Of a DNA stretch of 46,335 bases, positions 26,147-34,160 are shown piece by piece. Both the position numbers and the translations under genes were made by a program. The notes under the pieces were generated by a model. That model saw only the letters and a list, made by a program, of their open reading frames with translations, did no database searches and was not told the origin of the DNA. The DNA comes from Ideonella_A sp031398385 (lineage in GTDB: Bacteria; Pseudomonadota; Gammaproteobacteria; Burkholderiales; Burkholderiaceae_C). Each line of letters starts with the position of its first letter. Position 1 is the first letter of the stretch. The stretch is from assembly GCA_031398385.1 (NCBI GenBank), contig JANNNE010000111.1, positions 1-46,335 of the forward strand, read 5' to 3'.

Positions 26147-26941
26147 ATGTACAGCTTCGAATACCTGCATCCTGTCGATCGTACTGAAGCGGTGCAGGCA
26201 TTCGTCGGCGACGCGCGTTATCTGGCAGGCGGTCAAAGCCTGATCCAGGCGATGAAGCTGCGGCTGTCATCGAGCGAGCGGCTGGTCGATCTGGGCGGAA
26301 TCGCCGATCTGCGCGGTATCCGGGTCGATCAACGGGGGCTGACGATCGGTGCGATGTGCCGCCATGCCGAAGTGGCCCGGTCGGCCGAGGTTCGCCGCGC
26401 AATCCCGGCCTTGGCCGAGTTGGCCGGCGGCATCGGCGACCCGATGGTTCGCACCATGGGCAGCCTGGGCGGGTCGATTGCCAACGCGGATCCGGCCGCG
26501 TGTTACCCGGCTGCGGTGCTGGCACTCGACGCCACCGTCCACACCGACCGCCGCACGATCGCTGCCGATGCGTTTTTCACCGGTGTGTTCGAGACGGCCT
26601 TGCAGCCGGGTGAACTCGTCACCGCGGTCAGCTTTCCGATTCCGCAGCACGCGGCCTATGTCAAGTTCAAGCAGCCAGCCTCGCGATTCGCGCTGGTTGG
26701 TGTGTTTGTCTGCCAGGCTGCAGGATCGGTTCGGGTGGCCGTGACCGGCGCCAAAAGCCATGTTTTTCGTGCCACTGCGATCGAGCAGGCGCTTCAGAAC
26801 AGTTTTGTGCCGCAGTCGGCGACGGCAGTCGTCATCGCCAGCGACGATATCAACGCCGATCTCCATGCACCGGCGGACTACCGGGCAGCGATGATCAGTT
26901 TGATGGCGGGCCGCGCCGTGGCGCTGGCATTGACGCGCTGA
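26147..26941 (+). CDS. FAD-binding medium subunit of a molybdenum-hydroxylase-type enzyme (CoxM/CutM-like), solitary
   Basis: This is the flavin subunit of the xanthine dehydrogenase / CO dehydrogenase family, which passes electrons from the iron-sulfur subunit to an acceptor. The 264-residue protein has both FAD-contact motifs: AGGQSLIQAMKLR near residue 27 and TMGSLGGSIANADPAACYP near residue 104. A CO-dehydrogenase flavoprotein-like C-terminal domain follows (about 160-264). Normally such a gene sits with the small [2Fe-2S] and large Mo/W subunits, but neither is in this window. It follows tupA by 56 bases in the same direction and is closed by a terminator, so it appears cotranscribed with the transporter. 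Its partners must be encoded elsewhere, or it has a stand-alone role. Confidence 0.87.
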   Translation: MYSFEYLHPVDRTEAVQAFVGDARYLAGGQSLIQAMKLRLSSSERLVDLGGIADLRGIRVDQRGLTIGAMCRHAEVARSAEVRRAIPALAELAGGIGDPMVRTMGSLGGSIANADPAACYPAAVLALDATVHTDRRTIAADAFFTGVFETALQPGELVTAVSFPIPQHAAYVKFKQPASRFALVGVFVCQAAGSVRVAVTGAKSHVFRATAIEQALQNSFVPQSATAVVIASDDINADLHAPADYRAAMISLMAGRAVALALTR

Positions 26942-26952
26942 CCAGCGCCGTC

Positions 26953-26974
26953 ACGGGTGCTCGGACCCGTTTTT
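26953..26974 (+). terminator. Rho-independent terminator after the tup/FAD-subunit genes
   Basis: ACGGGT-GCTCGG-ACCCGT forms a six-base-pair stem with a six-base loop and runs straight into TTTTT. It starts 12 bases after the FAD-subunit stop, so it ends the tup operon and separates it from the small peptide gene. Confidence 0.7.
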
Positions 26975-27018
26975 CCGTGATGAAATTTGTTAGATTGGGA
27001 GCAGACCGCGCGTCAGGC

Positions 27019-27047
27019 TTGGCAAACGCCGCGCGGCGTGATAGAAA
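27019..27047 (+). promoter_or_regulatory. Promoter of the double-glycine peptide gene, with palindromic spacer
   Basis: TTGGCA (27019-27024) and TAGAAA (27042-27047) are spaced by exactly 17 bases, a good sigma-70 arrangement. The spacer holds a perfect 14-base palindrome, ACGCCGCGCGGCGT (27026-27039), which could be a repressor site. The leader to the ATG would be about 28-30 bases and contains AAGGA. Confidence 0.5.
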
Positions 27048-27082
27048 CCTTTACTTACGCTTTTTTTGAAAGGATAGGCCTC

Positions 27083-27286
27083 ATGAGAATTTTGGACAAA
27101 CATGAAGTGGGCATGGTCAGCGGTGGCGGGCCCAAGTGGGAGAAGGCCGATCATCGCGCCGAGCCGGGCGAAGACGTGACGCCGGACCTGTCAGGCAATC
27201 GCACCGGCTGGTGTCGCGGTTATGGGAACATCAAGAACAGCATCCCGAAACACGCCGGGACCGTCTGCGAGCCAGTAGCGCAATAG
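27083..27286 (+). CDS. Small peptide with double-glycine leader (bacteriocin-like precursor)
   Basis: This 67-residue product starts MRILDKHEVGMVSGG, matching the leader consensus of peptides cut and exported by C39-peptidase ABC transporters (hydrophobic residues at regular spacing, Glu, then V-S-G-G). Cleavage after Gly15 would leave a 52-residue, strongly charged core beginning GPKWEKADHR, with two cysteines (44 and 62) that could form one disulfide, and Gly-rich GWCRGYGNIKN. AAGGA lies 8 bases before the ATG. An in-frame ATG at 26987 is rejected because it precedes the promoter and lacks leader character. Nearby DNA is richer in A+T than the surroundings. No transporter, immunity or modification gene is adjacent, so function (bacteriocin, microcin or signal) is open. 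Confidence 0.72.
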   Translation: MRILDKHEVGMVSGGGPKWEKADHRAEPGEDVTPDLSGNRTGWCRGYGNIKNSIPKHAGTVCEPVAQ

Positions 27287-27324
27287 GCCTGGCATCGAGA
27301 CTTCGGCGTGCCGGCACGCCGCTT

Positions 27325-27345
27325 CGGGGAGCCATTGGCTCCCCG
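27325..27345. terminator. Hairpin between the peptide gene and the PilB-like gene
   Basis: CGGGGAGCC-ATT-GGCTCCCCG is a nine-base-pair stem followed by ATTCATTTT, a loose T-run, in the 91-base convergent gap. It could end transcripts from both sides. A perfect 16-base palindrome, GGCGTGCCGGCACGCC, lies just before it at 27305-27320. Confidence 0.6.
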
Positions 27346-27377
27346 ATTCATTTTCGGCCAGCGCGGGGGTCGTCGCT

Positions 27378-29957
27378 TCAGGCGTTGCTGGTCGCCCGCA
27401 CTTCTTCCATCGTGGTGATGCCGGCGAGCATCTTCTCGATGCCGTCCTGGCGCAGCGTCCGCATGCCTTCTGACATCGCGGTGGCCTGCAGGTCTTCGGC
27501 TCGCGAGCCGGTCTGGATCAGCCGGCGCATCGGCCGCGAGATCACCATCAGTTCATGCAGGCCGGCCCGGCCCTTGAAGCCGCTGTCGCTGCAGCGCGTG
27601 CAGCCCGGGCAGTGAAAGCTCTGCAGCTTGCCGTTCTTGGCGTGCCGGGTCAGCCAGCCTTCGAGCACCTTCTCGCGTGCCACCGGCGCTTCGGCGTGGC
27701 CGAAAGCATGCATGTAGTCGTCGAGCCATTCCTCGACCTGCTGAGGAGCCGCATCCTTGGCCACCCGGCAACCGCTGCACAGCCGCCTGACCAGTCGCTG
27801 CGCCAGCACAGCGAGCAATGAATCGGCGAAGTTGAACGGGTCCATGCCCATGTCGAGCAGGCGGGTCACGGTCTCGGGCGCGCTGTTGGTATGCAGAGTC
27901 GACAACACCAGGTGACCGGTCAGCGACGCCTCGACGCCCATGTTGGCGGTTTCCTTGTCGCGCATTTCGCCGACCATGATCACATCCGGATCGGCGCGCA
28001 GAAAAGCCCGCAGCGCCTTGGCGAAGGTCCAGTCGATCTTGGGATTGACCTGCACCTGGCGCAGCCCGGGCTGGGTGATTTCGACCGGGTCCTCGGCGGT
28101 CCAGATCTTGCGCTCCGGCACGTTGATGAAGCTCAGCACCGAGTGCAGCGTCGTCGTCTTGCCGGAACCGGTAGGACCCACACACAGGACCATGCCGTAA
28201 GGGCGCTCGACCGCGAGCTTGAGCTCGCGCAGGTTGTATTCCGACAGACCCAGGTTGTCGACTGGCATCGGCTTGGCCGATGCCAGGATCCGCATCACCA
28301 CATCTTCGAGGTTGTGCGCGGTCGGTATCGTCGCGACCCGCAACTCGAGCCGGTGCTGGGGCGAGAACTTGGCGAAATTGATCTTGCCGTCCTGCGGCTT
28401 GCGACGCTCGGAGATGTCGAGGTCGCACATGATCTTGATGCGCGCCACCAGCGCAGACCGATAGCCGGCCGGCAGTTCCAGGTAGGTGCTGAGCACGCCG
28501 TCCTTGCGAAAACGGATGCGCACCTTTTCCTTGCCCGGATAACTTTCCACATGAATGTCGCTGACGCCATCCCGGCTGGCCTCGACGATCATGTTGTTGA
28601 TCAGCCGCACCAGCGAGTTGTCCGACTGCTCGATCTGCTTGTCATCGTCAGCGCCGCTGTGACCCTGGTCGACATCCTTTTCCAGGGATTCGAGCAGTTC
28701 GCCGGTGACCTTGCTGTTGTCGGTGACATCGTCCAGCTGCAGATCGAAATCGTCGGCGCCGGTGTCGCCGATGCGCCCGTACTCGCGGCGGATCGCCTGC
28801 TCAATGCTGCGTGCCTGTGCCAGCACCGGAACGACCTTGATCTGGGCAAAGAATTCGGCTTCCTCGACGGCACTGTGGCGGCGCGCCGGATCGTCGATCG
28901 CGACCACCAGCCGGCCATCCCGAAGCAGCAGCGGCAGCACCTGCAGGCGCTGCGCCATCTGGAAGCTGAGCGCCTTCAGCGCCGGTGCCTCGACCGGGAA
29001 CGCCTCCAGGTCGACCAGCGGATAACCCATCTTGCGTGCCAGCGCAGTCTGAAGGTCGTCGCGCGAGACCGTTCCCATGCGGACCAGCACCTCGCCCAGC
29101 GGCACGCTGCGATCCAGCTTCTGCTGCTCCAGCGCCTCGCGGATCTGCGCATCATTGACCATGCCCAGCGAGGTCAGCGCCTCGCCGATGCGCACGATCG
29201 GCATCTTGCCCTGCTGCTCGATCGCGGCCAGCAGTTGCTCGGGTGTCACCACTTTTCGCGACAGCAGGATGTCGCCCAGCTTCTGGGTCCGCAGGTGCTG
29301 CTGCTGATCCATGGCCTGATCGACCTGCTCGCTGGTCACGATGTGTTGCTCGACCAGCAGTTCGCCGATGCGCTCGCCGATCTCGAAATTCCGGTAGGCC
29401 TTCAACGGGATGAACAGCCGACTGACCTTGCCACTGTCATCCAGCGGCGGATAGAGAAACAGGCCGTACGGGCTTTCGACGTGGCCGATCGTTTCGCCGT
29501 CGTAGGTGGTGCCGTCGTGCAGCGTCACCCGATAACGCGAGCTTGGACGCTGCGCCAGCAGCTTGGCATGCGGATCCTTGGCGTCGAGCGGCAGGGGCGC
29601 CAGCGGCGTCGTCAGCAAGATGGTGCGGAACTGATCGAAGCGCAGCGGCATCGTCGTGCGCGCCGGCGGCAGCTGCACGTGCAGCACCGATTCTTCCGGA
29701 ACGAAAAACGTCAGCCGACCACGGGTGCGATGGCCATTGACGGCCTCGATTTCGCAGGGCTGCGACTGCATGTGCTTGTCAGGGCCCGGATAACACGCGA
29801 ACGGTGGCGTGGGCCAGCGAAAGGGTTCGCGGCCGAGCTTCTCGTCGCTGCCTGCGTCGGGGGCCTTCGTCGGTTTCGGAATGGCCGACAGGCCAGCGCT
29901 CGACGCGGACTTCGGGTCGACCACTTCCCACTGGACAACATTCGACTGATTGGACAT
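27378..29957 (-). CDS. PilB/GspE-type secretion/pilus ATPase with extended N-terminus
   Basis: This is a hexameric motor ATPase of the type II secretion / type IV pilus class, 859 residues against about 570 for PilB. The catalytic part has Walker A GPTGSGKTTTLHS (594 on), Asp box AEDPVEITQPGLRQVQVN, Walker B region DPDVIMVGEMRDKETA and His box GHLVLSTLHTNSAPETVTR. A zinc site follows with CSGC and CPGCTRC. The N-terminal half has an unassigned beta-rich part (about 140-192), then four tandem repeats of the form (I/L)G(E/D)xL...VTxxQL..A at about 197, 227, 257 and 287, like the c-di-GMP-binding MshEN motif. The start at 29957 (MSNQSNVVQW) has a GGAG site; 30152 adds an unlikely Cys-rich stretch. 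No pilin, PilC or GspD gene is adjacent. Confidence 0.9.
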   Translation of the reverse strand: MSNQSNVVQWEVVDPKSASSAGLSAIPKPTKAPDAGSDEKLGREPFRWPTPPFACYPGPDKHMQSQPCEIEAVNGHRTRGRLTFFVPEESVLHVQLPPARTTMPLRFDQFRTILLTTPLAPLPLDAKDPHAKLLAQRPSSRYRVTLHDGTTYDGETIGHVESPYGLFLYPPLDDSGKVSRLFIPLKAYRNFEIGERIGELLVEQHIVTSEQVDQAMDQQQHLRTQKLGDILLSRKVVTPEQLLAAIEQQGKMPIVRIGEALTSLGMVNDAQIREALEQQKLDRSVPLGEVLVRMGTVSRDDLQTALARKMGYPLVDLEAFPVEAPALKALSFQMAQRLQVLPLLLRDGRLVVAIDDPARRHSAVEEAEFFAQIKVVPVLAQARSIEQAIRREYGRIGDTGADDFDLQLDDVTDNSKVTGELLESLEKDVDQGHSGADDDKQIEQSDNSLVRLINNMIVEASRDGVSDIHVESYPGKEKVRIRFRKDGVLSTYLELPAGYRSALVARIKIMCDLDISERRKPQDGKINFAKFSPQHRLELRVATIPTAHNLEDVVMRILASAKPMPVDNLGLSEYNLRELKLAVERPYGMVLCVGPTGSGKTTTLHSVLSFINVPERKIWTAEDPVEITQPGLRQVQVNPKIDWTFAKALRAFLRADPDVIMVGEMRDKETANMGVEASLTGHLVLSTLHTNSAPETVTRLLDMGMDPFNFADSLLAVLAQRLVRRLCSGCRVAKDAAPQQVEEWLDDYMHAFGHAEAPVAREKVLEGWLTRHAKNGKLQSFHCPGCTRCSDSGFKGRAGLHELMVISRPMRRLIQTGSRAEDLQATAMSEGMRTLRQDGIEKMLAGITTMEEVRATSNA

Positions 29958-30313
29958 GACGCTCCGGGTGCTGTCGAGACCTGGTTCCTGCTGACAGCGC
30001 TGCTGATTTCGGCTGCAAATACCGATGCAGCCTTGACCACATGATGGCACTGCGCAACAACCCCACAAGCCACGAATAAGCGGGTTGCAGGACGCCAGTT
30101 CCGAGCATGGACACAGTGGTGCCAGATGGTCGGAGACGGTGAAATCGACCATGACGGGGCAACTCAGGCAACAATGCCGTGATCATCTCCCAACGAGCTG
30201 ACACTTCATCGAGACCCGCACCGACCCATGCCGAGCCCTATCCACAGTAGAGCAGACGCCGACACTGCGGCCGGATCGGCGCCGGTCGGGCGCGGCTTCG
30301 GATCGCCGGTCTG
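29958..30313. other. Divergent intergenic region, no gene seen
   Basis: These 356 bases between the PilB-like gene and pcp hold no open frame with coding character, no RNA gene and no convincing terminator. They should contain the promoters of both flanking genes, but no clear -35/-10 pair could be picked. Confidence 0.6.
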
Positions 30314-30991
30314 ATGGCCAACGTCATTCTGCTGACCGGTTTCGACGCCTTCGGCGGCGATGCCGTCAATCCGTCGATCGACATTGTGCGCACCCTCGAC
30401 GGTGAGCTGGTCGCGGGTCTGAAGGTCGTGATCGAGCAGTTGCCCTGCGAGTTCGCCTCTTCGACCCGGCGCCTGTTCGATGCACTCGAACGCTGGTCGC
30501 CGCGGCTGGTGCTGGCCATCGGCCAGGCCGGCGGGCGCGCCGATCTGTCATTCGAACGGGTCGCGATCAACCTGATCGACGCCAGGATTCCCGACAACGC
30601 CTGTGCGCAGCCGATCGACGAGGCCGTTGATCCGGACGGCCCGGCGGCCTATTTCAGCACCTTGCCCCTCAAGCGGATGGTGGCGGAAGTCAGGCGCCAG
30701 GGCGTGCCGGCGTCGATTTCGTACAGCGCCGGCACGTTCGTCTGCAACCAGATCTTCTATGCGCTGCAACGCCGGCTGGCGCGTTACAGTGAGCAGATTC
30801 CGAGTGGTTTCATGCACGTTCCGCTGCTGCCGGCCCAGGCGGCGCTGCGCGCGGCCAGCGGGCAGGGGATCGTAGCCAGCATGGCCCTCGCCCAGATGGT
30901 GCTCGGCACACGTATTGCGCTGGAGGCGGCCCTACGGGATCCCGACTTCGACGCAGCAGAAACCGAAGTCAGCGAAGGCCAGTTGTCTTGA
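30314..30991 (+). CDS. pcp: Pyroglutamyl-peptidase I (cysteine peptidase C15)
   Basis: This cytoplasmic enzyme removes N-terminal pyroglutamate from peptides. The 225-residue length is normal. The triad can be seen as Glu in LSFERVAINLIDARIPDN, Cys in SAGTFVCNQIFY and His in GFMHVPLLP, and the N-terminal LLTGFDAFGGDAVNPS is the family hallmark. It stands 102 bases before the TMEM64-flavoprotein fusion gene in the same direction, so cotranscription is possible but not evident from overlap. Confidence 0.93.
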   Translation: MANVILLTGFDAFGGDAVNPSIDIVRTLDGELVAGLKVVIEQLPCEFASSTRRLFDALERWSPRLVLAIGQAGGRADLSFERVAINLIDARIPDNACAQPIDEAVDPDGPAAYFSTLPLKRMVAEVRRQGVPASISYSAGTFVCNQIFYALQRRLARYSEQIPSGFMHVPLLPAQAALRAASGQGIVASMALAQMVLGTRIALEAALRDPDFDAAETEVSEGQLS

Positions 30992-31093
30992 TTGATCGCC
31001 CTCGCATGAGCGACTTTCTGCACTGTCGATGAAAGGTGTCACCATGCCGGTCGACACATGCCCTGTCACGCTCGCAACTTCCAGAACAACACC

Positions 31094-33256
31094 ATGTCGC
31101 GAAGCAAGATCCTACTGATTGTCGGTTTCCTCGTGCTGGTCGGGCTGTTTTTTGCCTTCGACCTCGGTCAGTACCTGACCCTGGACTACCTGAAACGCAG
31201 CCAAACCGGGTTCGCCGAGTTGTATTCGCGCAGTCCGCTTCTGGTGCTGGCGTCGTTCTTCGCCATTTATGTGGCGGTGACTGCCCTGTCGCTGCCCGGG
31301 GCGGCCATCATGACCCTGGGAGCGGGTGCGTTGTTCGGCCTCTTGATCGGCACCGTGCTGGTGTCGTTTGCATCGAGCATCGGCGCGACGCTGGCCTTTC
31401 TGGTGTCGCGCTATGTGCTGCGCGATTCGGTGCAGTCCCGCTTCAGTAACCGCCTGGACGAAATCAACAAGGGCATCGACAAGGACGGTGCCTTCTATCT
31501 GGTCACGCTGCGGCTGGTGCCGCTGATTCCTTTTTTCGTGATCAATCTGGTGATGGGGCTGACCCGCATGAAGGCCGGGGTGTTCTATCTCGCCAGCCAG
31601 ATCGGCATGCTGGCCGGTACCGTCGTCTACGTCAATGCCGGTACCCAGCTGGGGCAGATCGAGTCGCTGTCGGGCATTCTCTCGCCCGGCCTGATTGGCT
31701 CGTTCGTCTTGCTCGGCATCTTTCCGCTGATCGCCAAGAAGCTGGTCGACGCCTGGAAGGCGCGCAAGGTCTACGCCAAGTGGGCATCGGTCAAGCCCCG
31801 GCAATTCGACCGCAACATGGTGGTCATCGGCGCCGGCGCCGCCGGCCTGGTGACCTCGTACATCGCGGCGGTGGTCAAGGCCAAGGTGACGCTGGTCGAG
31901 AGCCACAAGATGGGTGGCGACTGCCTGAACTACGGCTGTGTGCCGAGCAAGGCCTTGATCAAGACGGCGACCCTGCTGTCGCAGATCCGGCATTCGACCG
32001 CTTACGGTGTCGCCGAAGCCAGCGCGAAGGTCGATTTCGGTGACGTGATGGATCGCATCGCGCGTGTTGTCAAACACGTCGAGCCGCACGACTCGGTCGA
32101 GCGCTACACCGGGTTGGGGGTCGACGTGGTGCTGGGCAAGGCCAAAATGCTGAACCCCTGGACGGTCGAGATCGCGCTCGACGATGGAGGCACGCAAACC
32201 CTCACCACCCGCAACATCGTCATCGCCACCGGCGCGCAGCCATTCGTGCCGCCGCTGCCGGGGCTGCAAGAGGTCGGATTCCTGACCAGCGACACCCTGT
32301 GGGGGCTGCGCGAGTTGCCGGAACGCCTGGTGGTTCTGGGTGGTGGACCGATCGGTTGCGAACTGGCGCAAAGCTTCGCACGCCTCGGCTCGCAGGTCAC
32401 GCAGGTCGAGATGGCGCCGCGAATCATGCTGCGCGAGGATGAAGAGGTCAGCCAGCTTGCCCAGCGTTCGCTCGAGCGCGACGGCGTGCGGGTACTGACC
32501 AATCACAAGGCGCTGCGTTGCGAGACCGATCAGGTTGATGGCGTGACGCGCAAATGGATCGTGGTCGAAGCCGGTGGATCCGAGCATCGCCTGCCGTTCG
32601 ACCAGTTGTTGTGCGCCGTTGGCCGCAGCGCGCGCCTGAAAGGCTTCGGCATCGAGGAACTCGGTATCAATGTGGGCCGCACCGTCGAGACCAACGAATA
32701 CCTGCAAACCAAATACCCGAATATCCTGGCCGCCGGCGATGTGGCGGGGCCGTTCCAGTTCACGCACACGGCGGCACACCAAGCCTGGTATGCGGCGGTC
32801 AACGGACTGTTCGGTCGATTCAAGAAGTTCAAGGCCGACTACTCGGTGATTCCCTGGGCCACCTTCATCGACCCGGAGGTGGCGCGGGTCGGCCTGAACG
32901 AGCAGGATGCCAAGGAGAAGGGCATTGCCTACGAGGTCTCGCGCTTCGAACTCGAGGAACTCGACCGCGCGATCGCCGACAGCGCGACCACCGGATTCGT
33001 CAAGGTGCTCACGGTTCCCGGCAAGGACAAGATCCTGGGCGTGACCATCGTCGGTCTGCATGCCGGCGATCTGCTGGCCGAGTACGTGCTGGCCATGCGT
33101 CATGGCCTCGGGCTGAACAAGATTCTCGGCACCATCCACACCTATCCGACGCTGGCTGAAGCGAACAAATACGCCGCAGGCGAATGGAAACGCGCGCATC
33201 AACCCAAGCGCGTGCTCGAATGGATTGCGAAATACCACGCCTGGGAGCGCGGCTGA
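31094..33256 (+). CDS. TVP38/TMEM64 membrane domain fused to a mercuric-reductase-like flavoprotein
   Basis: This 720-residue fusion has an N-terminal membrane part (about 1-230) of the TVP38/TMEM64 (DedA-like, SNARE-associated) family, including LSLPGAAIMTLGAGALFG and VTLRLVPLIPFFVINLVMG. A class I pyridine nucleotide-disulfide oxidoreductase follows, with FAD site VVIGAGAAGLVTSYIAA, redox-active disulfide GGDCLNYGCVPSK, NAD(P) site VVLGGGPIGCELAQSF and a dimerisation domain (ILGVTIVGLHAGDLL, TIHTYPTLAEANKYAA). The catalytic disulfide is intact, so it should reduce something with NAD(P)H at the membrane. It lacks the N-terminal metal-binding domain and vicinal C-terminal cysteines of true mercuric reductase, so Hg(II) is doubtful. 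The ATG at 31094 (MSRSKILLIV) is preferred over 31058. DUF547, DUF3047 and a second flavoprotein follow closely. Confidence 0.87.
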   Translation: MSRSKILLIVGFLVLVGLFFAFDLGQYLTLDYLKRSQTGFAELYSRSPLLVLASFFAIYVAVTALSLPGAAIMTLGAGALFGLLIGTVLVSFASSIGATLAFLVSRYVLRDSVQSRFSNRLDEINKGIDKDGAFYLVTLRLVPLIPFFVINLVMGLTRMKAGVFYLASQIGMLAGTVVYVNAGTQLGQIESLSGILSPGLIGSFVLLGIFPLIAKKLVDAWKARKVYAKWASVKPRQFDRNMVVIGAGAAGLVTSYIAAVVKAKVTLVESHKMGGDCLNYGCVPSKALIKTATLLSQIRHSTAYGVAEASAKVDFGDVMDRIARVVKHVEPHDSVERYTGLGVDVVLGKAKMLNPWTVEIALDDGGTQTLTTRNIVIATGAQPFVPPLPGLQEVGFLTSDTLWGLRELPERLVVLGGGPIGCELAQSFARLGSQVTQVEMAPRIMLREDEEVSQLAQRSLERDGVRVLTNHKALRCETDQVDGVTRKWIVVEAGGSEHRLPFDQLLCAVGRSARLKGFGIEELGINVGRTVETNEYLQTKYPNILAAGDVAGPFQFTHTAAHQAWYAAVNGLFGRFKKFKADYSVIPWATFIDPEVARVGLNEQDAKEKGIAYEVSRFELEELDRAIADSATTGFVKVLTVPGKDKILGVTIVGLHAGDLLAEYVLAMRHGLGLNKILGTIHTYPTLAEANKYAAGEWKRAHQPKRVLEWIAKYHAWERG

Positions 33257-33302
33257 TCCGGCCGCGCCTTCCATCCCTGATCAGCCTGTTGCTTGACTCA
33301 TC

Positions 33303-34160
33303 ATGACCACATTTGAATCGACCATTTCCGCAAGTTCTGGCGTCTTGCTGCGCCGGGTCCATGCCTTTTACCTGTCGCTGGTGGCGGTGCTTGCCCTGCT
33401 TCTCGCGAATCCGGTTCAGGCCCAGTTCGCCCATGATCACGCGGCCTGGGATGCGCTGGTCAAGCGTCATGTCAAATGGCTTCCCGACAACAAGCAGAGC
33501 CGGGTCGACTATGCGGCATTCCAGCGTGATCGCCCGGCATTGAAGCAGGTGCTGGACAGCTATTCGGCGGTCAGCCGCAAGGAATTCGACGGCTGGACCA
33601 AGCCGCAGCGCATGGCGTTCCTGATCAATGCCTACAACGCCTTCACGGTCGAGTTGATCCTGACCAAATTTCCGGACTTGAAGTCGATCAAGGACCTGGG
33701 CAGCGTATTCCAGTCGCCCTGGAAAAAAGATTTCTTCACGCTGCTGGGCGCCAAACATACGCTTGACTGGATCGAACATGAACAGCTGCGCCCGAACTAC
33801 GCCGAACCGAGGATCCACGCGGCGGTCAACTGCGCCAGCATCGGCTGCCCGGCGCTGCGCGACGAAGCGTTCGTCGCTCCTCGAATCGAGACACAACTCG
33901 AGGACGGCATGCTGCGGTTTGTGGGCGACCCCACCCGCAACCGGGTTCGCGACGGCAAGCTCGAAGTCAGCATGATTTTCAAGTGGTTCCCCGAAGACTT
34001 CGAGCAGGGCCACCTCGGGCTGCGCAAGGTGGGGGACGTATTCGGCCGTTACGCCAAGGTCCTCAGTGACGACCCGGCTGTACAGGCCAAGCTGCGCGCC
34101 GGTTCGCTGCCGATCGAATATCTGGAGTACGACTGGTCGCTGAATGCCGTTGGCCGCTAG
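33303..34160 (+). CDS. DUF547 domain protein, exported
   Basis: The biochemical function is unknown. The 285-residue protein has an N-terminal signal/anchor (VHAFYLSLVAVLALLLANP, cleavage near VQAQ) and then a DUF547 domain with FLINAYNAFTVELILTKFP, the cysteine-containing HAAVNCASIGCPALRDEAF, and a C-terminal MIFKWFPEDFE. The conserved Cys, His and Asn hint at an enzymatic, papain-like fold, which is inference. It starts 46 bases after the TMEM64 fusion gene and overlaps the next gene by 17 bases. Confidence 0.86.
   Translation: MTTFESTISASSGVLLRRVHAFYLSLVAVLALLLANPVQAQFAHDHAAWDALVKRHVKWLPDNKQSRVDYAAFQRDRPALKQVLDSYSAVSRKEFDGWTKPQRMAFLINAYNAFTVELILTKFPDLKSIKDLGSVFQSPWKKDFFTLLGAKHTLDWIEHEQLRPNYAEPRIHAAVNCASIGCPALRDEAFVAPRIETQLEDGMLRFVGDPTRNRVRDGKLEVSMIFKWFPEDFEQGHLGLRKVGDVFGRYAKVLSDDPAVQAKLRAGSLPIEYLEYDWSLNAVGR

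Noticed and set aside
26987..27082. N-terminal extension of the double-glycine peptide from an ATG at 26987
   Set aside because: The extension lies across the predicted promoter, has no ribosome site and would bury the leader motif; the ATG at 27083 has AAGGA at 8-base spacing.
27891..30044. 717-codon open frame on the plus strand
   Set aside because: It is antisense to the PilB-like ATPase and has no family motif; composition is that of a mirror frame.
31094..33256. Mercuric reductase (merA)
   Set aside because: The metal-binding N-terminal domain, C-terminal Cys pair and all other mer genes are missing.
31112..33274. 720-codon open frame on the minus strand
   Set aside because: It lies wholly antisense to the TMEM64-flavoprotein gene, which has clear domain motifs; the frame is a by-product of high-GC codon use.
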